Assembly: GCF_009764685.1 (NCBI RefSeq)
Contig: NZ_VHLM01000075.1
Span: 1 to 64,000, forward strand
Direction: 5' to 3'
From: Flavobacterium sp. I-STPP5a
Lineage (GTDB): Bacteria > Bacteroidota > Bacteroidia > Flavobacteriales > Flavobacteriaceae
Length of the DNA: 64,000 bases
A program made the position numbers and the translations under genes. Of this stretch, positions 28,907 to 36,301 are shown in pieces (position 1 is the first letter of the stretch; every line of letters begins with the position of its first letter). The notes under the pieces were generated by a model. That model was not told the DNA's origin. It ran no database searches and saw only the letters and a program-made list of their open reading frames with translations.

Positions 28907-29818
28907 ATGAAATATATTTTAATGTTTTTTCTAGTGCCTTTTTTGCTTTTGGCACAAATCAAAAAAGATACCATCAAAGTATTTTATTTGGGAGGTCAGT
29001 CGAATATGCAGGGGTATGGGTATGTAAAAGAGCTTCCAGATTCTTTAAATAAAAAAAATAAAAATGTTTTTATTTACCAAGGAAACCCAGTTGGAGATAA
29101 TGATGCAACTGGAGGTTTAGGAAAGTGGGATGTGCTTCAGCCCGGGAACGGAACTGGTTTTGCTTCGGATGGAAAAAGCAATACATTTTCGGATCGATTT
29201 GGTGTTGAGCTTTCGTTTGCCAAAAAACTACAAGAATTATATCCAAACCAAAAATTGGCTATTATAAAATATGCCAGAAATGGATCCTCGATTGATAGTA
29301 GCGGAACTGCCTACTTTGGTGCTTGGGAGCCTGATTTTAGGGGAGGAAAAGGAATCAATCAATACGATTATTTTCTAAAAACGGTCAACAATGCCATGGC
29401 AGTACAAGACATAAACGGTGATGGAATTGAGGATGTTCTGATTCCAAGCGGTATTATTTGGATGCAAGGAGAAAGTGATGCCGATAAAACAGAACAAATT
29501 GCCAATCAATATTATGTAAATTTGAAAAGGTTGATGGAACTCATGCGAGCGACTTTTAGAAACAATGATTTGCCTATTGCAATTGGAAAAATTTCCGATT
29601 CAGGTGACGATGTCGATGGAAAAGTTTGGGGTTTTGGAGAATTGGTGCAATATGGACAAGAAAAATTTGCCATAACCGAACCCAATGTAGCAATTGTAAG
29701 GAGTACTAGCGGTTATAAATATTCAGATAAATACCATTATAAAAGTGACGGTTATATTGATTTGGGGAAAGAATTTGCAAAAGCAGTTTTTCTTCTAAAT
29801 AAAAATAGACCCCAATAA
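28907..29818 (+). CDS. SASA/CE6-like carbohydrate esterase
   Basis: A 303-residue exported SGNH-type esterase with signal peptide ending LLLAQ. The nucleophile S32 lies in GGQSNMQGYG, the block I of the SASA (DUF303) family, which includes sialate O-acetylesterases and CE6 acetylxylan esterases. QGESD (block III-like) and D274-x-x-H277 (SDKYHY, block V) complete the catalytic set. It starts 14 bases after the GH3 stop, so the two are one transcript. It should remove acetyl groups from a glycan, which suggests the substrate is O-acetylated; the exact ester is unknown. It is the last gene of the PUL. Confidence 0.85.
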   Translation: MKYILMFFLVPFLLLAQIKKDTIKVFYLGGQSNMQGYGYVKELPDSLNKKNKNVFIYQGNPVGDNDATGGLGKWDVLQPGNGTGFASDGKSNTFSDRFGVELSFAKKLQELYPNQKLAIIKYARNGSSIDSSGTAYFGAWEPDFRGGKGINQYDYFLKTVNNAMAVQDINGDGIEDVLIPSGIIWMQGESDADKTEQIANQYYVNLKRLMELMRATFRNNDLPIAIGKISDSGDDVDGKVWGFGELVQYGQEKFAITEPNVAIVRSTSGYKYSDKYHYKSDGYIDLGKEFAKAVFLLNKNRPQ

Positions 29819-30262
29819 GGCAAGTGAGAATCTTTGAAATCAAAGACTATTAAAAATAGTAATTAAGCATTTTTTTAAACAAGCTGTGTCCCGATATAAA
29901 TATTAATCAATTGATATTTGATACAAAGACTACATTGACCACTTGGTTTTATGGTGCTATAATTCAACTGTAACTTATCAAATTATGTTAGAAAGCAGTT
30001 TTGGATTAACCTTAAAAAGAAGGTTAATCCAAAAAATACAATCGTAGAATTTTAACCTAAGAATAAAAGAGGTTTTCTTCTGGTAAGAGAAATCAAAAAA
30101 CGAATGAGTACCTTAATAAAATACTAAACTATCTAGATTAAACTTTGGCCTTGACCAGCTACTTTGACAAAAATTGAATAAATAATATTTGTATAACAAT
30201 AAGGGAAATACATCAAAAGATCTGATTTGTGTGTAAATAGCTAGTATTTAAATATTTATTAT
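29819..30262. other. Intergenic region at the PUL end with a long perfect hairpin
   Basis: No ORF. A weak stem TCTTTG/CAAAGA lies at 29831-29846, just after the esterase gene. A much stronger 15-bp perfect hairpin lies at 29999-30034 (see separate entry). The rest is AT-rich DNA in which I see nothing. Confidence 0.5.
29999..30034. repeat. 15-bp perfect inverted repeat
   Basis: TTTTGGATTAACCTT and AAGGTTAATCCAAAA pair without mismatch around AAAAAG. There is no clear T-run on either strand. It lies between the PUL (plus) and a minus-strand gene, so it could be a bidirectional transcription barrier. Confidence 0.6.
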
Positions 30263-30763
30263 TTAATTTTTACCATTTCCATGACCATTATTTCCTTTGT
30301 CCTTTTTATTGTTTCCGTTATTTCCGGGCTCACTTTTGTAATTTTTATTAGCTTTATAGGAGTTTGCGTTTTTTACTTTGTAGACACCTATATTTTTTTG
30401 AGGTTTACCTTTATATCCTTTATAGTATTTTGTTTTGTGTGTTTTAAAATTAATATATGGCGTGGTACCACGATAATCATTCAACACTACCTTGTATCCA
30501 TTATATAAGTTATAGTTACGATATTGATTGGGTATATTTCTAGATCTGATCCAACCTCCATTACTTAAAAAGATAAATTCGGTTGCTCTTACGTCATAAT
30601 ATGCTTCAATATCTGGTAAGTAATAATAGTCTACTGCTGTATATCCTGATGGTCCCCAAGCTGGTGCTGCACCAATATTGACGTTAACAGAAACTTGTGC
30701 TTGTAATGTAAAGGAATAGGTCATAAAAAGTATTCCGACAAGGATGGATGGTATGTTTTTCAT
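30263..30763 (-). CDS. Small exported protein, basic low-complexity tail, unknown function
   Basis: A 166-residue protein with a clear signal peptide (TYSFTLQAQ). The middle holds many aromatic residues (VDYYYLPDIEAYYDV, FIFLSNGGWIRS, NYNLYNGYKVVLNDY), and the C-terminal third is Lys/Asn/Gly-rich and ends KGNNGHGNGKN. Proteins of this kind are common as conserved hypotheticals in Flavobacterium. I recognise no catalytic motif. It is probably periplasmic, and the basic tail could contact nucleic acid or acidic polymer, but that is only a guess. It is transcribed separately from the next minus-strand gene, whose terminator lies at 30821-30849. Confidence 0.75.
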   Translation of the reverse strand: MKNIPSILVGILFMTYSFTLQAQVSVNVNIGAAPAWGPSGYTAVDYYYLPDIEAYYDVRATEFIFLSNGGWIRSRNIPNQYRNYNLYNGYKVVLNDYRGTTPYINFKTHKTKYYKGYKGKPQKNIGVYKVKNANSYKANKNYKSEPGNNGNNKKDKGNNGHGNGKN

Positions 30764-30820
30764 AATATAAATTTATTTGTTTTAGAAGTCTATTATAATG
30801 AAGGAATGTTAAATAATATA

Positions 30821-30849
30821 AAAGAGGAAACAGATTAGGTTTCCTCTTT
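30821..30849 (-). terminator. Intrinsic terminator of the 105-residue membrane protein gene
   Basis: Read on the minus strand, AAAGAGGAAAC pairs with GTTTCCTCTTT around seven bases and is followed by TTATATTATTT. It starts 20 bases after the stop codon. Confidence 0.75.
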
Positions 30850-30868
30850 GAAGCGCAATAAAGTTACT

Positions 30869-31186
30869 TTACAATAATAATATTAGCAAAAGAATAATGA
30901 TAATAATGGCACCTACAGATAAGTAAACACCGTTACCAGTAGACTTTAACTCTGCTTTTATAGCTCGAACCTCTTTTCTAAGCTCTTTTTTTTCAGAACT
31001 ACTCAGCTCTGATTTATCCATTGCTTTTATTTCATCCAGACGATTCAATAAAACTTTTACTTCTGCAGGTATTTCTTTTGGAGAATTTACATTTTCAATT
31101 GGATTTTTTTCTGCTGCAAATGCTTGACTTGGGATCATGCTCAATGTTACAAACATTAACATAAGGTAAAAAGTTACTTTTTTCAT
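30869..31186 (-). CDS. Small membrane protein with signal peptide and C-terminal TM helix
   Basis: A 105-residue protein: signal peptide MKKVTFYLMLMFVTLSMIPS (cleaved near AFA), a charged helical middle (LLNRLDEIKAMDKSELSSSE, likely coiled coil), and a final hydrophobic run of Ile and Leu ending the chain. It would sit in the inner membrane with the helical part in the periplasm. Such proteins are frequent in Flavobacterium genomes and have no known job; some are mislabelled as seryl-tRNA synthetase. It has its own terminator. Confidence 0.75.
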   Translation of the reverse strand: MKKVTFYLMLMFVTLSMIPSQAFAAEKNPIENVNSPKEIPAEVKVLLNRLDEIKAMDKSELSSSEKKELRKEVRAIKAELKSTGNGVYLSVGAIIIIILLLILLL

Positions 31187-31353
31187 ATTTTTCTAGTTTG
31201 GTTAAAAATTATTTTTATTGTAAAATTACCTATGTTTTCAAAAGTGTATGTTACATAATTACATTTAAAAATTATTTAATTCACTGTTTTTCAGGTTGAA
31301 ATTTAAGAATTGGTGTGTTCTAAAACAGTATTTATAAAAAATAATTTTACAAA

Positions 31354-32559
31354 TTATTTTTTCTCATTTGAGTTTAATACAGAATTTTCAGTTGTAGTTT
31401 CGGTAAACGTTGGAAGTTGAACTTCTGTGATTATAACATTAGGTTTTGACTCATCCTCTGAATCAAAAAGGGGTAACTTTATGTTTCGCCACGTATATGT
31501 TTTGGGTAAATGATCACCCATGAGGTAACCCCACGGCTCTAGAGATTCTATTCGATCGAAAACTACTTTTAATACAGCAAGTAGCGGCAGTGCAAGAAAC
31601 ATTCCAGAAACTCCGGCTATTGCTCCACCTATTATTATTGCAATAATTGAAATAAATGCATTGATTTCAACTTTTGAACTTACAATTAACGGTACCAAAA
31701 TATTGTTATCAATAAGCTGAACAACTACAGTAACTGCAATAACACCAATAATTATAGATAAATCAGGTGTGCCTGTTAATGTAGCTACAATACTTAAAAC
31801 ACCCGCAAAAAGAATTCCTATGTACGGGATTAAGTTTAAAATTCCGGTCATCACTCCTAATAATATGGCATATTTAACACCTATTAACATTAAACCAGCG
31901 GTAGTCATTGTTGCCACCATAATCATCTCAATAATTAACCCTACAATATAACTGTTGATAGCAATACGAATGTTAGTTAAAATATCTTTCAGTTTTTGAT
32001 GGTGCTCTTTATAAACAAGTTTTGATAAAAACATCAAAAAGTGGGTTCGGTATAATAGTATTAAAAAAGTATAAATAGGTATTAGGGTTAAATTTACAAG
32101 AGTATCTGTAAAAGACATCAAGGTTGTGCCCAAAATTTCTTTCCCTTTTTCTAATGAATCTTCGGCGGCAGTATCTATATATTGTTTTTGCTCTCTAGAA
32201 CTAACATGAAACGTATCTCTAATAAAACCTTGAATATTAGATAAATGGATGTTTATGTTTTTCTCAATCTTATCAAAATCTTCAGCAAAATCACTTATTT
32301 GGTAGGATAAAAAAACAAAAAGTCCAATGAAGAACAAGATGAATAAAATCACTACAATCATTACTGCTAAGACGTTAGGAAACTTTAATTTTAGCTTTAA
32401 AAACTGAGCAATTGGATATAATAAGATTGCAAACAAAAACGACATTATAATGGGAACAATTATATTTTGCCCCATGTAAAATATAAAAACAATAGAAATT
32501 AAACCTAAACTTATTAACGTGAGCTTTGCATAAAAAGGAAATTTCAGTTCTTTGTTCAT
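31354..32559 (-). CDS. AI-2E family membrane transporter/permease
   Basis: A 401-residue protein with about eight membrane helices. Family features are the N-terminal helix pair, the long periplasmic segment around residues 90-150, the central MTGILNLIPYIGILFAGVLS segment, and IDNNILVPLIVSSKVEINAF near 270-290, which are the hallmarks of the AI-2E (PF01594) family. Members export small molecules or act as Na+/H+ antiporters, so the substrate cannot be named. It lies 155 bases after the MscS gene and may be the last gene of the minus-strand cluster or have its own promoter. Confidence 0.9.
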   Translation of the reverse strand: MNKELKFPFYAKLTLISLGLISIVFIFYMGQNIIVPIIMSFLFAILLYPIAQFLKLKLKFPNVLAVMIVVILFILFFIGLFVFLSYQISDFAEDFDKIEKNINIHLSNIQGFIRDTFHVSSREQKQYIDTAAEDSLEKGKEILGTTLMSFTDTLVNLTLIPIYTFLILLYRTHFLMFLSKLVYKEHHQKLKDILTNIRIAINSYIVGLIIEMIMVATMTTAGLMLIGVKYAILLGVMTGILNLIPYIGILFAGVLSIVATLTGTPDLSIIIGVIAVTVVVQLIDNNILVPLIVSSKVEINAFISIIAIIIGGAIAGVSGMFLALPLLAVLKVVFDRIESLEPWGYLMGDHLPKTYTWRNIKLPLFDSEDESKPNVIITEVQLPTFTETTTENSVLNSNEKK

Positions 32560-32714
32560 ATAGAGATGGTTTATGTAGTGTTAAAAGTATAAAACTACAA
32601 TATTTACAGTACAAAAATGAATATAAAACTCCAAATTGTAATTACATCATTCCTTCAAATGATTACAAGATTATCACTTCATAATTTTTTTGTTACACTG
32701 TAAAAACGCAACTT

Positions 32715-33251
32715 TTAATCTGTAAACTCTTGCTCTGCGTACTTGTTTTTAATAATCGAAATTCCTTTTTGCAGTAACAAATTGTTTGGAAAAATGATTT
32801 TTTCACCTTCATCGGTCAATAAAAAAACATGAAATGCACCTATATCTTCAATCTCTGCTTGAATTGGAAAATCTTTATCATGAATTTTTATCACATCACC
32901 AATTTTAAACGGAAATGAAAAAAACAAGATAATTCCAGAGGTAATATTGCTTAAAATAGACCATTGTGCAAACATGGCTACACCTACAACGGTAGTAAAT
33001 GAAGATAAAGCAATAATAATATCTTTGGGTTGTACTCCCCAAACAATAATCAAGGCAATTACTACTAATATATTGATGAACAAATGAAGGTATTTGATCA
33101 CTAAATTAGTTCTGTGCTCAATTGTTAAATTAGACTTTGCATATCTTCTCACAATTTTTGTTGTGACGTATCGTAAAAAAAAGAGTAATACGCCTACGAT
33201 TCCCGTAGCTATAATCTCTTTAGAATATTCGTTTACCAATTGAATCAACAT
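32715..33251 (-). CDS. Small MscS-family mechanosensitive channel
   Basis: A 178-residue protein with three membrane helices, the last being ALSSFTTVVGVAMFAQWSIL, which matches the pore helix of MscS, followed by the beta domain SFPFKIGDVIKIHDKDFPIQ with the GDxI motif. It is shorter than E. coli MscS (286 residues) and lacks much of the C-terminal cage, as do other small Bacteroidota members. It should release solutes on osmotic downshock. The gene begins 5 bases after the Maf stop, so it is co-transcribed with it. Confidence 0.88.
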   Translation of the reverse strand: MLIQLVNEYSKEIIATGIVGVLLFFLRYVTTKIVRRYAKSNLTIEHRTNLVIKYLHLFINILVVIALIIVWGVQPKDIIIALSSFTTVVGVAMFAQWSILSNITSGIILFFSFPFKIGDVIKIHDKDFPIQAEIEDIGAFHVFLLTDEGEKIIFPNNLLLQKGISIIKNKYAEQEFTD

Positions 33252-33256
33252 AGGCT

Positions 33257-33838
33257 TTATAATTTTGAAAGGTAATCAAACACTTTATCAGTAGGCATTC
33301 CCATCACGTTAGCATAAGATCCTTCAATTCTTGAAACTCCTATAAAACCAATCCATTCTTGAATTCCATAAGATCCAGCTTTGTCATAAGGTTTATAATT
33401 TTCTAAATAATACGCAATAGCTTCATCACTTAGTGCAGTAAAAGTGACTTTTGTAACTTCATGAATAACCTCTATTTTTTTCGAAGTTTTAAAACAAACG
33501 GATGTAATTACTTCATGTGTCGCATTCGATAAGGATTTTAAAATTTCAAAAGCATTTGCTTTATCTTTTGGTTTACCCAAAGCTTTACCTTCATGCCAAA
33601 CAATAGTGTCACTAGTCACTAAAAGATCATTTTTATCCAGTTCAGTTTCAAATGCTGATGCTTTTAACACTGCTAAGTAATCAGTTATTTCGTGCGCTTT
33701 TAATTCAGGCGGATAAACTTCTTCTATTTCTTTGACTCGTATTTCAAAATCGAGATCTAAATCTTTAAAAAATTGTTGGCGTCTTGGCGAACCTGATGCC
33801 AAAATTATTTTGTAATCTTTCAGTTTGTTTTTAAGCAT
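33257..33838 (-). CDS. maf: Maf family nucleotide pyrophosphatase
   Basis: A 193-residue cytoplasmic enzyme. The Maf signature is LASGSPRRQQFFKDL at residues 13-27, with the later conserved SDTIVWHEGKALGKPKD and YDKAGSYGIQEW segments. Maf proteins hydrolyse dTTP, UTP or modified nucleotides, keep the pool clean and can arrest septation. The start codon overlaps the end of the upstream prenyltransferase gene by 8 bases, so the two are translationally coupled. Confidence 0.93.
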   Translation of the reverse strand: MLKNKLKDYKIILASGSPRRQQFFKDLDLDFEIRVKEIEEVYPPELKAHEITDYLAVLKASAFETELDKNDLLVTSDTIVWHEGKALGKPKDKANAFEILKSLSNATHEVITSVCFKTSKKIEVIHEVTKVTFTALSDEAIAYYLENYKPYDKAGSYGIQEWIGFIGVSRIEGSYANVMGMPTDKVFDYLSKL

Positions 33839-34751
33839 TGTATTTGATGTTTATTCGGATAATAGCTGATGATAAAATTCCAAAAAAGAGTATCCATTTG
33901 AGTACAACGCTCAAATTTTTAAAATCTTTAGTTGCGTTTGCAGTATATATTTTAACAATAAAAAATAATAAAGGACCTACTACAAATAACAACAAATAAA
34001 TAGTTACAAAAAATAAGTTTAATAAGTAACTGTTAATATAATACAATATGGCTGCAAGAGGAATAAAGCTTAGGGCAAAAACAGTTTTTGCGGTTCTGGA
34101 CTTTCCTATTGCAATAGGTAAAGTGTACATACCTTGATTAAAATCACCATCATTATCCTCAATATCTTTGACAATTTCTCTAATAAAATTAATCATAAAA
34201 GCAAAGACAGCGTAGTCAAGAAGTATTGAAAATAAAATACCCATTTGCTGTTTATTATCAGGTCCGGTGGCAGGATATAAATCAAAAACACCTATAATTA
34301 CAACACTAAAAGACAATAAAAGTGCTACAATTACATTGCCTATTAATAACATTTGCTTTAAACTTGTTGCATATAGGTAGAGCGTAGCTGCTATCAATAC
34401 AAAAATTGAGGCAAAACCAGGTTTAGATATTACATTTGAAAGATAAAAACCTATTCCTACACCCACAATTGTGAGTCCCACATATAAATTGTAAGCTTGA
34501 GATTCAGAAATACTTTTTCCAACGGTAATTCTATTGGGTTTGTTGATGGCATCTGTACCTTGATCAAAAATATCATTTATCACATAGCCACCTGCTGCAA
34601 TACATACAGAAGATAGAACAAGTAAAAGGTATTGCCAGTCTTTGAGTGCCAATGTTACATTTTCGAATTGAAAATAACCAAATCTAAAAACGAGTTGCAT
34701 CAAAGGAAGCATGAAAAGATTTTGATATCGAATGAGTCTTAAATAGTGCAT
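33831..34751 (-). CDS. UbiA-type geranylgeranylglycerol-phosphate geranylgeranyltransferase
   Basis: A 306-residue membrane prenyltransferase with about eight helices. The first Asp-rich motif is NDIFDQGTDAINKPNR and the second is REIVKDIEDNDGD, both needed for Mg-diphosphate binding in UbiA proteins. Bacteroidota genomes often carry this enzyme annotated as archaeal-type digeranylgeranylglycerophosphate synthase; its product in Bacteroidota is not settled. It lies between a KdsC-like phosphatase (70 bases upstream) and Maf (8-base overlap). It is distinct from the menA gene at 61144. Confidence 0.85.
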   Translation of the reverse strand: MHYLRLIRYQNLFMLPLMQLVFRFGYFQFENVTLALKDWQYLLLVLSSVCIAAGGYVINDIFDQGTDAINKPNRITVGKSISESQAYNLYVGLTIVGVGIGFYLSNVISKPGFASIFVLIAATLYLYATSLKQMLLIGNVIVALLLSFSVVIIGVFDLYPATGPDNKQQMGILFSILLDYAVFAFMINFIREIVKDIEDNDGDFNQGMYTLPIAIGKSRTAKTVFALSFIPLAAILYYINSYLLNLFFVTIYLLLFVVGPLLFFIVKIYTANATKDFKNLSVVLKWILFFGILSSAIIRINIKYNA

Positions 34752-34821
34752 AATTTTACGTTTAAAATCATTTTAAAACTAAATTGATTTTATGAAGTAT
34801 GGGTATTAAAAATGTTTTTAT

Positions 34822-35349
34822 CTAATCATGATTACCTTCAAAATGGGTATTCCATTTTCCTTGAGTTTTCATAACTTGTTCAATAACATCACGCACAGCT
34901 CCTTTACCACCATGTTTATGGGATATATAGCCTGAAATGGTTTTTATTTCAGGACTAGCATCTTGCGGGCAGGTAGGTAAACCTACTAATTTCATCACAT
35001 GATAATCCGGAATATCATCACCCATGTATAATACGTTTTCAGGTTTTATTTGGTACAAACCGGCATATTCATTAAAGGTTTCCACTTTATTAGGTGTGCC
35101 CAAATAAATATCGGTTATACCTAGATTTTGCAAACGAACTCGAACACCTTCGTTACTTCCGCCAGAAATAATACACACCTTATATCCGCTTTCTACAGCC
35201 GCTTTCATGGCATATCCATCGCGAATATTCATTGTTCTTAACATTTCACCTTCATTGGTCACAAAAACAGATCCGTCTGTAAGCACGCCATCTACATCAA
35301 AAATAAATGTAGTGATATCATTCATTATTTCTTTATAACTTTTTGACAT
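34822..35349 (-). CDS. KdsC-like HAD phosphatase (KDO 8-phosphate phosphatase)
   Basis: A 175-residue HAD-superfamily enzyme of the small tetrameric KdsC type. The nucleophile motif is FIFDVDGVLTDGSVFV, the second is IISGG, and the metal motif is MGDDIPDYHVM. It lacks a cap domain, as KdsC does. The expected reaction is dephosphorylation of KDO-8-phosphate for lipopolysaccharide synthesis, though close relatives act on other sugar-acid phosphates. Its start overlaps the end of the DUF2520 gene by 17 bases, so the two are translated as a unit. Confidence 0.88.
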   Translation of the reverse strand: MSKSYKEIMNDITTFIFDVDGVLTDGSVFVTNEGEMLRTMNIRDGYAMKAAVESGYKVCIISGGSNEGVRVRLQNLGITDIYLGTPNKVETFNEYAGLYQIKPENVLYMGDDIPDYHVMKLVGLPTCPQDASPEIKTISGYISHKHGGKGAVRDVIEQVMKTQGKWNTHFEGNHD

Positions 35350-36106
35350 TTTCTTGTATAGATTGGGTTAGAATTTTATAAATGTTTAAATATTTTTTGT
35401 GTGCCAAAAAAGCTTCGTGAGCTTCAATGGTTTTTTGGTCGTTCCTTTTTGCAGGCCCTGTTTGGGCTTCTTGTGGAGTTAAAACTGCAAGTTTTTCAAC
35501 AGTTTCAAAAATTAACGGCTTCAAAATTTCAAAAGGAATTTGGTTGTCCTGACAAATTTCTTGGCTAATTTGGAACAAATGATTGGTGAAATTATTAGCA
35601 AATACGGCAGCAACATGCAATGCTCTTCGTTGTTCTGAATTGATTGCATACACTTTTTTAGAAATAGATTGTGCTATTTTAAGAAGCATATGATAATCTG
35701 GTGCATTTTCACTTTCAAGACAAATAGGTATTTTAGAAAAGTCTACTTTTTTATTTTTTGTAAAAGTTTGTAAAGGATAAAAAACACCTTTTCTATTGTC
35801 TTCATGGATTGCGGTAAGTGGAATGCTACCAGATGTATGCACCACTAACCTATTTTTAAAAGGGAGTTTTGCTGAAACTTCTTCAATAGCATCATCGGTT
35901 ATACATATAATATACACATCGGCCTCGGCAAGGGAACTAAAATCATCTGTAATTTTATTCCAAGGCAGTAGGTGAGACAGTGCTGATTTTTGTCTTGTGT
36001 ATACTTGTATTAATTCAATTTCTTTGTTTTGGTCCTCCACTTGAAAAGCCTCAATTAAATGTTGAGCTACATTTCCAGAACCTATAATCACTACTTTATG
36101 CATCAT
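35333..36106 (-). CDS. Rossmann-fold plus DUF2520 protein
   Basis: A 257-residue cytoplasmic protein. The N-terminal NAD(P)-binding motif VVIIGSGNVAQHLIEAF resembles the ProC/6-phosphogluconate dehydrogenase group. VVHTSGSIPLTAI and GVFYPLQTFTKN are typical of the family, and the C-terminal DUF2520 helical domain (RALHVAAVFANNFTNHLF) follows. The substrate is not known. It is the first gene of the minus-strand cluster that runs on to KdsC-like, UbiA and Maf, and it is divergent from ccsBA. The link between a Rossmann dehydrogenase-like protein and KdsC is conserved in Flavobacterium, as far as I recall. Confidence 0.88.
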   Translation of the reverse strand: MMHKVVIIGSGNVAQHLIEAFQVEDQNKEIELIQVYTRQKSALSHLLPWNKITDDFSSLAEADVYIICITDDAIEEVSAKLPFKNRLVVHTSGSIPLTAIHEDNRKGVFYPLQTFTKNKKVDFSKIPICLESENAPDYHMLLKIAQSISKKVYAINSEQRRALHVAAVFANNFTNHLFQISQEICQDNQIPFEILKPLIFETVEKLAVLTPQEAQTGPAKRNDQKTIEAHEAFLAHKKYLNIYKILTQSIQENVKKL

Positions 36107-36262
36107 ACAAAATTAGAAAAAAAAATATAAAAAAAAATCAATTGCAGATTACTGCAAAAATGTAACCATTTGAAGCCGAAAATAAATGTTTTTCTCTCTT
36201 AACACCTCCTTAATTTTGATTTAATTAACAAATGTCAGCTAAAAGTACTCAACATTTTTAAG

Positions 36263-36270
36263 TACTTTTG
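36263..36270 (+). promoter_or_regulatory. -7 element (TACTTTTG) of ccsBA
   Basis: TACTTTTG matches the TAnnTTTG consensus. The start site would be near 36277, leaving a leader of about 25 bases before the ATG at 36302. No good -33 element was seen. Confidence 0.5.
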
Positions 36271-36301
36271 TGGCAATTTTACAAAACATAATCTCCTAAA
36301 A

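Noticed and set aside
27357..28955. Several antisense and shifted ORFs over the GH3 gene
   Set aside because: They come from the higher G+C of GH3, which thins out stop codons. The GH3 frame has full catalytic motifs.
31339..31359. 9-bp AT-only palindrome at the end of the AI-2E family gene as a terminator
   Set aside because: It contains almost only A and T and overlaps the stop codon, so it is expected by chance in this DNA.
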